DNA of 64,000 nt from assembly GCA_022845955.1 (NCBI GenBank), contig AP025576.1:992001-1056000 (forward strand). Reading direction: 5' to 3'. A program made the translations under genes and the position numbers. The DNA comes from Lachnospiraceae bacterium. Its GTDB lineage: Bacteria; Bacillota; Clostridia; Lachnospirales; Lachnospiraceae. The notes under the pieces were generated by a model. The model saw only the letters and a list, made by a program, of their open reading frames with translations, ran no database searches and had not been told where the DNA came from. Positions 8,103 to 16,509 of this stretch are shown here, piece after piece; the first letter of the stretch is position 1; every line of letters begins with the position of its first letter.

Positions 8103-9503
8103 ATGGGAAAAACATCGGTTTCTTCCTCCCGCAGCAGCCTTACCAGAAAAAATCTGATAGGTTATGCCATGGGAGATCTGGGCGGTTGTATGACTTTTGC
8201 GGTAATGGGTTCTTTTCTGACACCCTATTACACGGAAGTAGCGGGACTTACCACCGGGGCGGTTGCCTCCATGTATCTGATCCTGAAAATCTGGGATGCC
8301 GTCAACGATCCCATGATGGGCGCTCTGATGGATAAAGTGTTCGCCCGCACCCACAGCAGCAAGGGAAAATTCCGTCCATGGATGGTGAGGGCGACGCCGC
8401 TCCTGCTCATAACGGCCATTTTGATGTATACGGCTCCCACCTATGTAAACGGTGCGGCCAAGGTGTTGGTGGCCCTGGTTACCTATCTGTTATATGAAGC
8501 CAGCTATACCATGTTCAATATTCCCTATGGATCCCTTTTAAGCGCAATGGCTGGAAATGATGCGGAACGTGCCAACCTGTCCAGCGCCAGGGGGTTTGGT
8601 TCCATGATTGGAAATCTTATTCCTATGTTTATGTTCCCGATTATCATCGACACCATGACAGCCAATCCTCAGCTGGGATACACGGCAGGCGTTACCGTAT
8701 GTGCGGTGGTGGGCTTTATCGCCTGTATATTGAGCTGCAAGTGGACCTGCGAACACAATTCCCGGCCTGTGGAGGAGGATATCAAGGATTCCAGCGATAT
8801 TAAATTTACGGATATTCTGGTGGTATTCAAAAAGAACCGTGCGTTTGTGGCGTTGTGCCTTCAGGGGTTATTTTACTGTATCATGCAGTATATGGGCACC
8901 ACACTCGGCATTTATATGTACAGGGATGTACTTGGCGCTCTCAGCATGATGAGCATGATGACCTTGATCAGTATGGGGCTGAGTTTTATTTTCCTGGCAC
9001 TGGTTCCTAAAATAGTTGCTAAAAAAGGGCTGGAAAAAACAGTGCGTGCCAGCCAGCTTATCAGCGTTGCCCTGTATGTCCTCCTGTTCCTGCTCCCCAA
9101 TAATATATTCCTATATATGGGAGTATCCGCATTTGCCAGCGGTTTCGGCGGTATAACCGTGCTGATGCAGTGGGGCATGGTGGGAGAAGCCATTGATTAT
9201 AACGAATATGTTACCGGAAAAAGGACGGAAGGATCCATTTACGGAACCTTCAACCTGATGCGCCGTATCGGGCAGGCCCTGGGTTCCTCGGCGGCAGTGG
9301 CCCTGCTGGGAGTCATCGGGTATGTGCCGGGGGCACAGGCCCAGTCGGCGGGCGTACAGATGGGAATTAAAGCCCTCGTCGTGCTGACACCTGCAGTTTT
9401 CCTGTTCCTTTGCTGGGTTTCCCTGAAATTTGTGTGGAATATCACTCCGGAAATCCGGGAATTAATGTCGGCATCCAGGAATCCGGAGCAGTCCGGAAAA
9501 TAA
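8103..9503 (+). CDS. GPH-family glycoside/pentoside/hexuronide:cation symporter
   Basis: A 466-residue, about 12-helix permease of the major facilitator superfamily. The signature near residues 63-76 (IWDAVNDPMMGALMD, with Asp65 and Asp69) is the MelB/XylP cation- and sugar-binding motif on helix II. The start follows AAAAGGAGAGAAAAAT. In this family sugars or short oligosaccharides enter with Na+ or H+. It is the first gene of an operon with a creatininase-family hydrolase and a type-B carboxylesterase, and sits opposite an AraC regulator, suggesting import of an esterified or substituted glycoside. The exact substrate cannot be read from sequence. Confidence 0.9.
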   Translation: MGKTSVSSSRSSLTRKNLIGYAMGDLGGCMTFAVMGSFLTPYYTEVAGLTTGAVASMYLILKIWDAVNDPMMGALMDKVFARTHSSKGKFRPWMVRATPLLLITAILMYTAPTYVNGAAKVLVALVTYLLYEASYTMFNIPYGSLLSAMAGNDAERANLSSARGFGSMIGNLIPMFMFPIIIDTMTANPQLGYTAGVTVCAVVGFIACILSCKWTCEHNSRPVEEDIKDSSDIKFTDILVVFKKNRAFVALCLQGLFYCIMQYMGTTLGIYMYRDVLGALSMMSMMTLISMGLSFIFLALVPKIVAKKGLEKTVRASQLISVALYVLLFLLPNNIFLYMGVSAFASGFGGITVLMQWGMVGEAIDYNEYVTGKRTEGSIYGTFNLMRRIGQALGSSAAVALLGVIGYVPGAQAQSAGVQMGIKALVVLTPAVFLFLCWVSLKFVWNITPEIRELMSASRNPEQSGK

Positions 9504-9589
9504 AGGAAAGCAGCGGACGGCGGTGTCATACATAAGCCCGGGAAAGGATCGGGTTACCGCCGCCCGTACAAAGCAGAAAGGAGATCAAT

Positions 9590-10465
9590 ATGGAACTGCG
9601 AAGCCGTTTTTTGCCGAAATTATTAAACAGTGAGGTAGAAGCGTACCTGGAAGAAAAGGATATCATCATCGTGCCGGTGGGGACGGTTGAGATGCACGGC
9701 GGACTGCCGCTGGACTGTGAGACGGTTATCAGTGAGGCGGTGGCACTTAAAATGGCGGAGGCCTGTGACGGCCTGGTTCTGTCGGGGCTCCCCTATTTTT
9801 ATGCGGGTGCCACGGCCAGCGGAAGGGGAACCACACAGGTCAGCGTGCGTCAGGGAATTGATTATTTGGGGGCCATTGCACGCAGTCTGCTGCGTCAGGG
9901 CTTCCAACGCCAGATCTATATCAGCCTGCACGGGCCGGCGCATATGACCTGCAGTCCTATGGTGCGGGATTTTTTCGATGAAACCGGCGTTCCCATTCTT
10001 TATATGGATATGACTATGCAGATGTTCGGCGCAGCAAAGGATTTGTTTCAGGCAGAGGATATGCAGAAAAATCCCGCCGCTTTTATGGAAAAGCTGGATG
10101 GGATGTTCCTGGGGGCTTATGATATCCTGGGAAGGCTGGAGGACGTACCTCTCACTACGGAATTTTTCTCCATGAAGCCCCAGACGGTGGCGCCCTTTAA
10201 CGGGCTTTTCAATATGGCCTACCAGAGCGGGAGCGTGGGATACTGTTTTGGGGATCCGAGGGATCATGCTTCCACGACGGCGCTGCCCACACCCGGACGC
10301 AGGCAGGAGCTGGCGGATGAGGGGAAACGGAGGATCGACGAGCTTGTAAAAAGGCTGGATATGCCTGGTGTGGTGGAAAACCTTGCCTGCCTTAAGGGGT
10401 TTGAAGACGGGGTTATGGAACGGTTTCCATGGATGCCGGCGGCTTATAACAGGAAAGGAAAGTAA
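9590..10465 (+). CDS. Creatininase-family amidohydrolase
   Basis: A 291-residue metal-dependent hydrolase. The start of the fold, IIIVPVGTVEMHGGLPLD at about 25-42, carries the metal-binding Glu34, His36 and Asp42 of the creatininase family. The usual NGHGGN loop is replaced by SLHGPAHMT near residue 113, so substrate differs from creatinine. The ribosome site is GAAAGGAG. It lies 86 bases after the symporter gene and 6 bases before the esterase gene, so it belongs to the same transcript. Families of this fold open amides or lactams; in a sugar operon the target may be an amide- or lactone-bearing intermediate, which is inference. Confidence 0.82.
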   Translation: MELRSRFLPKLLNSEVEAYLEEKDIIIVPVGTVEMHGGLPLDCETVISEAVALKMAEACDGLVLSGLPYFYAGATASGRGTTQVSVRQGIDYLGAIARSLLRQGFQRQIYISLHGPAHMTCSPMVRDFFDETGVPILYMDMTMQMFGAAKDLFQAEDMQKNPAAFMEKLDGMFLGAYDILGRLEDVPLTTEFFSMKPQTVAPFNGLFNMAYQSGSVGYCFGDPRDHASTTALPTPGRRQELADEGKRRIDELVKRLDMPGVVENLACLKGFEDGVMERFPWMPAAYNRKGK

Positions 10466-10471
10466 AACGCA

Positions 10472-11842
10472 ATGATACAGGATTACCGGGTACAGACGCC
10501 CTGCGGACTCATACAGGGAGCGGAAGGAAAAGAAGAGGGCGTTGCTGTTTTTAAAGGGATCCGTTATGCAAAAGCAGGGCGGTGGGAATATCCCGGACAG
10601 GTGACCCATTGGGAAGGCGTTTATGATGCGGGCAGCTTCGGCGCCTGCAGCTTTCAGCCCCGTGCCTTTTATAACGAAGAGGAGGTACCGGAAAAGGCCT
10701 TTTACTACCGGGAATTTCGGAAAGGAGAAACTTATACCTACAGCGAGGACTGCTTTTTCCTGAATATATGGGCGCCTGTGGAAAGCCGGGATGCGCCGGT
10801 GCTTTTCTATATCCATGGAGGCGGCTTTAAGGGAGGCTGCGGGCATGAAAAGCATTTTTCGGGAGAAGCCTACTGTAAACGGGGGATCATTCTGGTAACC
10901 TGCAACTACCGGCTGGGACCGCTGGGCTTCTGCTGCCTGCCGGAGCTGGAAACGGAGGCGGGACATACCGGCAACTATGGTCTGTATGATCAGCTGTGTG
11001 CGCTTCAGTGGGTGTATGACAATATAGCGGCGTTCGGAGGAGATCCGGGACGCATTACCATTATGGGGCAGTCGGCAGGGGCTATGAGCGTACAGCAGCT
11101 GTGCGTCAGCCCTCTGACCAGGGGCCTTATTTCCGGTGCCGTCATGCTGAGCGGCGGGGGCGTTTCCCGTCTGCTGGCCCCACGCACCGCCCGGGCTGCC
11201 TTTTCTTTCTGGGAGGAACTGGCCGGCCGTCTGAAGGCTCCGGATCTGCAGGCGCTGCGTGAGATAGGGCCGGAGAGGCTTTTTGAGGAATTCGCAAGAC
11301 TGGGCAGGGAGAAGAAAAATGCCATGGCCTTTGCAGGCCCCGTACTGGACGGGACCATGCTTACAGAGACGGCTTGGGCGGCGGCCGGAGCGGGGCACCA
11401 GCTTGCAACCCCTTATTTGTGCGGATCCACCAGTGAGGATATTATGCCGCCCCTTATTCATAAAATGGCAAGAAGATGGGCCGGAATCCAATCTGAACAG
11501 GGCAAATGCAGCAGCTATGCTTATTTCTTCTGCCGGCAGCTGCCCGGTGATGACAACGGGGCATGGCATTCTTCGGATCTGTGGTATGTATTCGGTACGC
11601 TGGCAAATGGCTGGAGACCCTTTACGGAATGGGATTACCGGCTGTCGGAGGCTATGGTGGATTATTTCTCCCATTTTATCAAAACCGGAAATCCCAATGG
11701 GCCGGGGCTTGCGCAGTGGCTTCCTGTGGAAAAGGGACAGAACAAGGTGATGCGTTTCGGGGATCAGGATATGCATATGGGCGGCGTGTCACTGGCCGGG
11801 CTGGTACGTACTATGGTGACCAGGCATTCTGTGGGGGAATAG
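10472..11842 (+). CDS. Type-B carboxylesterase
   Basis: A 456-residue alpha/beta hydrolase of the carboxylesterase/lipase type. The oxyanion loop is HGGGF at 115-119 and the nucleophile Ser201 lies in the GQSAG elbow; SEDCFFLNIW near 91-100 is the family signature preceding it. It has no signal peptide, so it acts on material already imported. It is slightly shorter than the 500-residue norm. The ribosome site (AGGAAAGG) lies inside the end of the creatininase gene, implying coupling. In this operon the likely role is removing an ester group (acetyl, feruloyl or similar) from the imported glycoside. Confidence 0.87.
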   Translation: MIQDYRVQTPCGLIQGAEGKEEGVAVFKGIRYAKAGRWEYPGQVTHWEGVYDAGSFGACSFQPRAFYNEEEVPEKAFYYREFRKGETYTYSEDCFFLNIWAPVESRDAPVLFYIHGGGFKGGCGHEKHFSGEAYCKRGIILVTCNYRLGPLGFCCLPELETEAGHTGNYGLYDQLCALQWVYDNIAAFGGDPGRITIMGQSAGAMSVQQLCVSPLTRGLISGAVMLSGGGVSRLLAPRTARAAFSFWEELAGRLKAPDLQALREIGPERLFEEFARLGREKKNAMAFAGPVLDGTMLTETAWAAAGAGHQLATPYLCGSTSEDIMPPLIHKMARRWAGIQSEQGKCSSYAYFFCRQLPGDDNGAWHSSDLWYVFGTLANGWRPFTEWDYRLSEAMVDYFSHFIKTGNPNGPGLAQWLPVEKGQNKVMRFGDQDMHMGGVSLAGLVRTMVTRHSVGE

Positions 11843-11951
11843 GGGGATGCGGACTCCCCGGCCCGGACTATCGCCCGGAGGGGGAGCCGTCCAAAGGAAA
11901 GCGGAGCTGCCGGACGACTGCGCAAGAGCCGGATTTTCTGGTAATTGTGTC

Positions 11952-11980
11952 TTGTTTGTGTGTTGGTAAAACCCTATAAT
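11952..11980 (+). promoter_or_regulatory. Promoter of the GH31 gene
   Basis: TTGTTT (11952-11957), exactly 17 bp, TATAAT (11975-11980), about 43 bases before the GH31 start codon. Confidence 0.65.
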
Positions 11981-12029
11981 AGTACCAGAATAGTATAAGC
12001 GGCATAATAGGGAAAAGGAGCGGGCAGAC

Positions 12030-14039
12030 ATGCAGACAATGAGCAGGGAAGGGAACAGGCTGGTACATCGGTGGGACGGGGAAACCCTGGTGGTGGAGCC
12101 CTGGGGAAACAACAGTTTCCGGGTGAGGAGCGCCATGATGGGGGATCCGGAGGATACGGATTATGCACTTCTTCCTCCGGCGCAGACAGAGGTTTTCCTG
12201 GATATCGGTACGGGTAAGAGTGAGATCAGGAACGGCAGGCTGCGGGCGGTTATGGAGAGAGAAGGCGGTGCACGGGAGGAAGGCGGGCCGGTCTGTCTTT
12301 CTTTTTACGATAGGAAAGGGCGCCTGCTGCTTCAGGAAGAAGGGAAGGGCGGGGCTCTGAACAGGAGGAGCCGTTGGTTTAAACCGGTTATCGGCGGCGA
12401 TTATGAACTGACCGTCACCTTTGCCTCGCAGGCGGAGGAAAAGCTGTATGGGATGGGGCAGTATCAGCAGGATTTTCTGAACATTAAGAACTGCAGCCTG
12501 GAGCTGGCGCAGAGAAATTCCCAGGCCAGTGTCCCCTTTGTGCTGTCCAGCCTGGGCTATGGCTTTTTGTGGCATAATCCGGCTGTGGGACGTGTCAGCT
12601 TTTGCGCGAATACCACGCAGTGGCAGGCACAGAGTACACGGCAGATGGATTATTGGATTACGGCGGGGGATACGCCGGATGAAATAGAATGTGCTTATGC
12701 GGCGGCCACAGGGACGGTGCCGCAGATGCCGGAATATGGCCTGGGCTTCTGGCAGTGCAAGCTGCGGTACTGGAACCAGGAGCAGCTTCTTCAAGTGGCC
12801 CGGGAATACCGGCGGCGGGAAATTCCGCTGGACGTGATCGTGTGTGACTTTTTCCATTGGCCCAGGATGGGGGATTTCCGATTCGACGAAGCTTTTTTCC
12901 CTGATCCGGAAGGAATGGTACGCGCCCTGAAGGAAATGGGGGTGGAGCTGATGGTTTCCGTCTGGCCGGAGGTGGCCTGGACCAGTGAAAATTATGAAGA
13001 AATGAAGCAGAAGGGGTACCTGGTCAAGGCGGAGAAAGGGATAGATCTCGCCAAGCTTTTCAATGAAAACAGCACCTTTACCGATGTGACCAATCCGCAG
13101 GCAAGGGATTATCTGTGGGAAAAATGCAGGAAGAACTATTATGAGAAAGGGATCCGCCTGTTCTGGCTGGATGAGGCGGAGCCGGGCTTATCTGTGTATG
13201 ACTATGATAATTACCGGTGCCGTATGGGAACCCAGGCACAAATCGGGAATCTGTATCCCCAGCTCTTTGCCAGGGCCTTTTATGAAGGGCTGCATCAGGC
13301 AGGGGAGGAGCAGATAGTCAGCCTGGTGCGCTGTGCATGGGCGGGGAGCCAGCGGTATGGCGCCCTTGTCTGGTCCGGGGATATCCATTCCGACTGGGGC
13401 ACTCTCAGGAGGCAGCTGTGTGCCGGGCTGAATATGGGAATTGCAGGAATCCCCTGGTGGACCACCGATATAGGCGGCTTTACCGGAGGAAATCCGGAAA
13501 AAGAGGAATTCCGGCAGCTCCTGGTCCGATGGTTTGAATGGGGAACCTTCTGCCCTGTGATGCGCCTTCATGGCGATCGCCTCCCGGCGGAAGAGGTGGT
13601 TGGAACAGACGGCACCAGGTACCAGCATTCCGGCGGCCCCAACGAGGTATGGAGCTTCGGGGAGGATATCTGCCGGATCCTGACCTCTTATATCCGTCTC
13701 CGGGAGGCTATGCGCCCTTATATAAGGCAGCTGATGCAGGAAGCCCATGAATGGGGAAGACCTGTGATGCGTCCTATGTTCTATGAATTCCCGGAGCAGG
13801 AGTGCTGCTGGGAATTAAAGGATCAGTATATGTTCGGCAGCGATATGCTGGCGGCGCCGATCCTGTATGAAGGGGCGGTACAACGAAGGGTATATCTGCC
13901 CGCAGGCCATACCTGGATATATCTCCATGACGGTACGGCCTATGAAGGCGGACAGACGGTTCTCGTACAGGCTCCCCTGGAAGTGATTCCCGTTTTTTTG
14001 AAGGACGGGTGCTGCCGGGAACTTATTGGTCTGATTTAA
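12030..14039 (+). CDS. GH31 alpha-glycosidase (alpha-xylosidase-like)
   Basis: A 669-residue glycoside hydrolase family 31 enzyme without signal peptide. The first ATG is used because AAGGAG lies 9 bases upstream. The N-terminal beta-sandwich has KLYGMGQYQQ (138-147). The barrel carries IPLDVIVCDFFHW (265-277), the catalytic nucleophile Asp381 in RLFWLDEAEP, and the acid/base Asp451 in WSGDIHSDW. FWLDEAEP is typical of the alpha-xylosidase branch rather than alpha-glucosidases, so removal of alpha-xylosyl units from xyloglucan-type oligosaccharides is the best guess. It has its own promoter. Its last 17 bases overlap the end of the convergent GH127 gene. Confidence 0.88.
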   Translation: MQTMSREGNRLVHRWDGETLVVEPWGNNSFRVRSAMMGDPEDTDYALLPPAQTEVFLDIGTGKSEIRNGRLRAVMEREGGAREEGGPVCLSFYDRKGRLLLQEEGKGGALNRRSRWFKPVIGGDYELTVTFASQAEEKLYGMGQYQQDFLNIKNCSLELAQRNSQASVPFVLSSLGYGFLWHNPAVGRVSFCANTTQWQAQSTRQMDYWITAGDTPDEIECAYAAATGTVPQMPEYGLGFWQCKLRYWNQEQLLQVAREYRRREIPLDVIVCDFFHWPRMGDFRFDEAFFPDPEGMVRALKEMGVELMVSVWPEVAWTSENYEEMKQKGYLVKAEKGIDLAKLFNENSTFTDVTNPQARDYLWEKCRKNYYEKGIRLFWLDEAEPGLSVYDYDNYRCRMGTQAQIGNLYPQLFARAFYEGLHQAGEEQIVSLVRCAWAGSQRYGALVWSGDIHSDWGTLRRQLCAGLNMGIAGIPWWTTDIGGFTGGNPEKEEFRQLLVRWFEWGTFCPVMRLHGDRLPAEEVVGTDGTRYQHSGGPNEVWSFGEDICRILTSYIRLREAMRPYIRQLMQEAHEWGRPVMRPMFYEFPEQECCWELKDQYMFGSDMLAAPILYEGAVQRRVYLPAGHTWIYLHDGTAYEGGQTVLVQAPLEVIPVFLKDGCCRELIGLI

Positions 14040-15909
14040 CCGGAAAATAAATGCTGTAGGGTTCATAACCCACTTCGTGTAACGGGATGAAACGGATGCC
14101 CCTTTCCTGTCCTGTGGTTCGGAAGGTGGATTTCCAGCTTCCCCATTCCCGTTCGTTGTCGTGGGTAAGAATCTGCTCCGGATGGGCGGCATCCGGTACG
14201 TGAAGGATGCGCTCCTCTTCACACAGGCCGGCCAGGACGAGGGGGCCGTACAGGAAGGCAACCGTGCTTTCATCCTCCGGAAGCGGGAAGCAGGTTACCG
14301 CCCTGGGAAGAAGGATGCGGATGACATCCCCATTTTTCCAGACACGCTTTAACGGTACAAAAAGGCAGGAATCGCTGCTTCGATATACTTCCGTGTCGTT
14401 TACCAGGATAACGGCTTCGCCGGCAAGCCATCCGGGTATACGCAGCTGAAGTGTCATTTCCGTATCTTTTTCTAATTCCAGCTTCAGACAGGGAACCAGA
14501 CAGTCCGGCTGAGAAGGGTATTTCCGGGTATCCTCCAGCACGGACTGTTTTGCCGAGGAGGTACTTGCCAGATGAGAGCTACCCGTCAGAGGATCTGCGC
14601 GCTGCAAAAGCGTCACGCTGCTGCCGTTTACCGTGCATGTGGTCTGGCTGTCCCGATACTGGCAGACATATAAATGATCCTCCTGCTGGTAATAAATCCC
14701 CCTGTTGAAAGCTGCGTTAGCCTGCACCATTGTTCCGTGGCAGCAGAAAAAATCACCGGTTTTGCTGCTCCAGCCCTTCCTTCCCCCGGCCCGCATGGGA
14801 AGAAAATACGTGAGCAGACCCCTGGAAGGATAAGGGCTGGTAAAGCCATGGCTCAGATCGCTCTGCCAGTAGGCCTGGGACATCAGGCCGTTATACAGCA
14901 GCCGTTCCTGATAATCCAGATAAGCCGGATCCCGGCTCCAGCGGAAAAGAAAGCCCGCAAGCCGGATCATATTGTAGACCGTACAATGCTCCTGGCCCTT
15001 CAGGCCGAGTCTGGCCCCCAGCTTCTTTTTCGGCGACCAGATTTCTCCGCAGGTCTGCCCTCCGGTAGCGTACTGTCCCCTTTGGGTTACCGCCAGATCC
15101 CAGTAATTCTCTGCGATTTTCCGCCATTTTTCATCACCCGTCACGTCATAAGCCCTGGCACAGCCGATAACCTCCGGTATGGTGGTGTTTGCATGCATAT
15201 TGGTAAGAACATCCTCACCTTTCAGAAGAGGATCAAACAGCCGGCCCCTGTAATACCGTTCCATCAGCGCCGCATATTTTTCTTTACCCGTAATGCCGAA
15301 TAGCTGAACCCAGATCTCCAGCATGCCGCCGGTTTCAAAGTCCAGGATATCATCCATTTGTTCCCGGCTGAAATCCTTTGTCCAGTCATAGAACCAGTCA
15401 GCAAAATTCTCTGCAATCTGCAGTGCCGTCTCATTTCCCGCATATTCGTACATATCCAGTAAGCCCATAAATACCTTATGGATGGTGTAATGGGGAGCCC
15501 ATACCTGCTTCCCGCCTGCGATACGGTACAGGTATTTCTCCGGGATAGGAGCCGCCCACTGCCCTCCGTTTTCCTTCTGGCATTCCGCCAGCTCATCCAC
15601 GATACTGTCCGCTTTCGCTTTGATTTCCCTGTCTCCCGATGCATGATAACGCATAGCCGCCGCAGAAAGCCAGTGCCCCAGAAAATGCCCCCGCAGCTCG
15701 CAGGTGGGAAATTCCCAGCCGCCATGCATACCTTCGATAGCTTCCGCAGAGGTGTCACGCCCTGCCTCCAGATTAAAATTCAGCAATAAAAACCGGTTTT
15801 CCAGATGCATCATATAGCTGCGGTTTTCGTCCTCGCGCCGGCGCAGCTCCGGATCCAGCAGCTGCGTCTGCCTGCCGTCCAGTTCCATGAATTGACTGTT
15901 CGTATTCAT
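14023..15909 (-). CDS. GH127/DUF1680 beta-L-arabinofuranosidase-like enzyme
   Basis: A 628-residue protein, start MNTNSQFMEL with an excellent AGGAGGGG site; the open frame above it is non-coding. The (alpha/alpha)6 barrel is recognisable from GGWEFPTCELRGHFLGHWLSA split across 85-110, and PHYTIHKVFMGLLDMYEYAG. The zinc-thiolate catalytic set of the family is visible: the E-x-C of GQEHCTVYN and the adjacent Cys pair in FFCCHGTMVQA. Family members cleave beta-L-arabinofuranosyl linkages found on plant hydroxyproline-rich glycans. No signal peptide. It has its own TATAAT near 15985 and overlaps the GH31 gene tail-to-tail by 17 bases. Confidence 0.87.
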   Translation of the reverse strand: MNTNSQFMELDGRQTQLLDPELRRREDENRSYMMHLENRFLLLNFNLEAGRDTSAEAIEGMHGGWEFPTCELRGHFLGHWLSAAAMRYHASGDREIKAKADSIVDELAECQKENGGQWAAPIPEKYLYRIAGGKQVWAPHYTIHKVFMGLLDMYEYAGNETALQIAENFADWFYDWTKDFSREQMDDILDFETGGMLEIWVQLFGITGKEKYAALMERYYRGRLFDPLLKGEDVLTNMHANTTIPEVIGCARAYDVTGDEKWRKIAENYWDLAVTQRGQYATGGQTCGEIWSPKKKLGARLGLKGQEHCTVYNMIRLAGFLFRWSRDPAYLDYQERLLYNGLMSQAYWQSDLSHGFTSPYPSRGLLTYFLPMRAGGRKGWSSKTGDFFCCHGTMVQANAAFNRGIYYQQEDHLYVCQYRDSQTTCTVNGSSVTLLQRADPLTGSSHLASTSSAKQSVLEDTRKYPSQPDCLVPCLKLELEKDTEMTLQLRIPGWLAGEAVILVNDTEVYRSSDSCLFVPLKRVWKNGDVIRILLPRAVTCFPLPEDESTVAFLYGPLVLAGLCEEERILHVPDAAHPEQILTHDNEREWGSWKSTFRTTGQERGIRFIPLHEVGYEPYSIYFPVKSDQ

Positions 15910-15981
15910 TTGTCCCCTCCTGTAAGTGATTGATAAACTGCCGGCAGCATTAAGAAAACAGCCTGCCGTGCCGATGCCTAT

Positions 15982-15987
15982 ATTATA
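15982..15987 (-). promoter_or_regulatory. -10 element of the GH127 gene
   Basis: TATAAT on the minus strand, about 73 bases upstream of the start codon at 15909. A matching -35 is weak. Confidence 0.4.
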
Positions 15988-16160
15988 GGAAGGAATACAT
16001 GCCGCCGGAATGGACAGAGTGGTAGAAAGCATGTATAAAGTGGAAAAGTTACCCCCTATATTTCCTAAAAAAAAGCGGCACTTAATTTTTTTATGGTCAA
16101 CGGATGACTTTATCCGGACAGGAAAAGGTTACGGGGGATCCCGCTGTCCTGAAAAAAGCA

Positions 16161-16188
16161 AAAGAAAAACAGGCGTATGGAACGCCTG
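16161..16188 (-). terminator. Minus-strand terminator just outside the left inverted repeat
   Basis: Read on the minus strand, CAGGCGT (16188-16182), 5-base loop, ACGCCTG (16176-16170), then TTTTTCTTT. It is a textbook rho-independent terminator. It would stop transcripts leaving the invertible segment leftward before they reach the GH127 gene. Confidence 0.75.
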
Positions 16189-16209
16189 CCGTAATAAGTT
16201 CGGAAATCC

Positions 16210-16242
16210 TTTTCGTAAAATACTTCCTTTTGCGAAAGAAAC
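16210..16242 (+). repeat. Left 33-bp inverted repeat (candidate recombination site)
   Basis: Identical over 33 bases, in opposite orientation, to 17713-17745. The site itself has the structure of a tyrosine-recombinase core: arms TTTCGTAAAA and TTTTGCGAAA (inverted, one mismatch) around an asymmetric 7-base spacer TACTTCC. Confidence 0.85.
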
Positions 16243-16285
16243 TCTGTCTTAAAATCTATAATAATACAATGCTCTTTTGAGATTT

Positions 16286-16314
16286 ATTATAAAAGAGGTT
16301 TTAAATTTTGTCAA
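16286..16314 (-). promoter_or_regulatory. Consensus promoter inside the segment, pointing left
   Basis: On the minus strand: TTGACA (16314-16309), 17 bp, TATAAT (16291-16286), a perfect match to the housekeeping consensus. As drawn, RNA starts near 16279 and runs through the left repeat into the terminator at 16188-16161. After inversion it would run through the right repeat and reach the XRE start codon with a leader of roughly 105 bases. Confidence 0.75.
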
Positions 16315-16335
16315 TCTATGTATAAAATATAAAAT
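16308..16335 (+). promoter_or_regulatory. Candidate promoter of the recombinase gene
   Basis: TTGTCA (16308-16313), 16 bp, TAAAAT (16330-16335). Its -35 shares bases with the -35 of the leftward consensus promoter, so the two would compete for polymerase. Confidence 0.5.
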
Positions 16336-16509
16336 TAATATTTACTTTTGCACGAAATTCGTCTAATTCACCAAACAAATGTAACGATGTAACTTTAAAC
16401 AAGTAAAATAGTAACAGAAATCAGATTATATCTAAAAAAGATTTTCCGGCAAGCGGTTCCGGTTAATTTATGAACCGTCAACTATTTCGTCAGGACAATG
16501 GAGGAGATT

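Larger units (their letters stand above)
15910..16509. other. AT-rich intergenic region upstream of recombinase
   Basis: About 600 bases without a gene. In order it holds the GH127 promoter (-10 on the minus strand at 15982-15987), a minus-strand terminator (16161-16188), the left 33-bp inverted repeat (16210-16242), two back-to-back promoters (16286-16335) and an AT-rich leader of the recombinase gene. It has the layout of a switch control region rather than ordinary spacer. Confidence 0.7.

Noticed and set aside
9623..11776. Long minus-strand open frame opposite the creatininase and esterase genes
   Set aside because: It is a shadow of GC-rich coding on the plus strand: its sequence is low in protein-like pattern and the plus-strand genes have clear motifs and ribosome sites.
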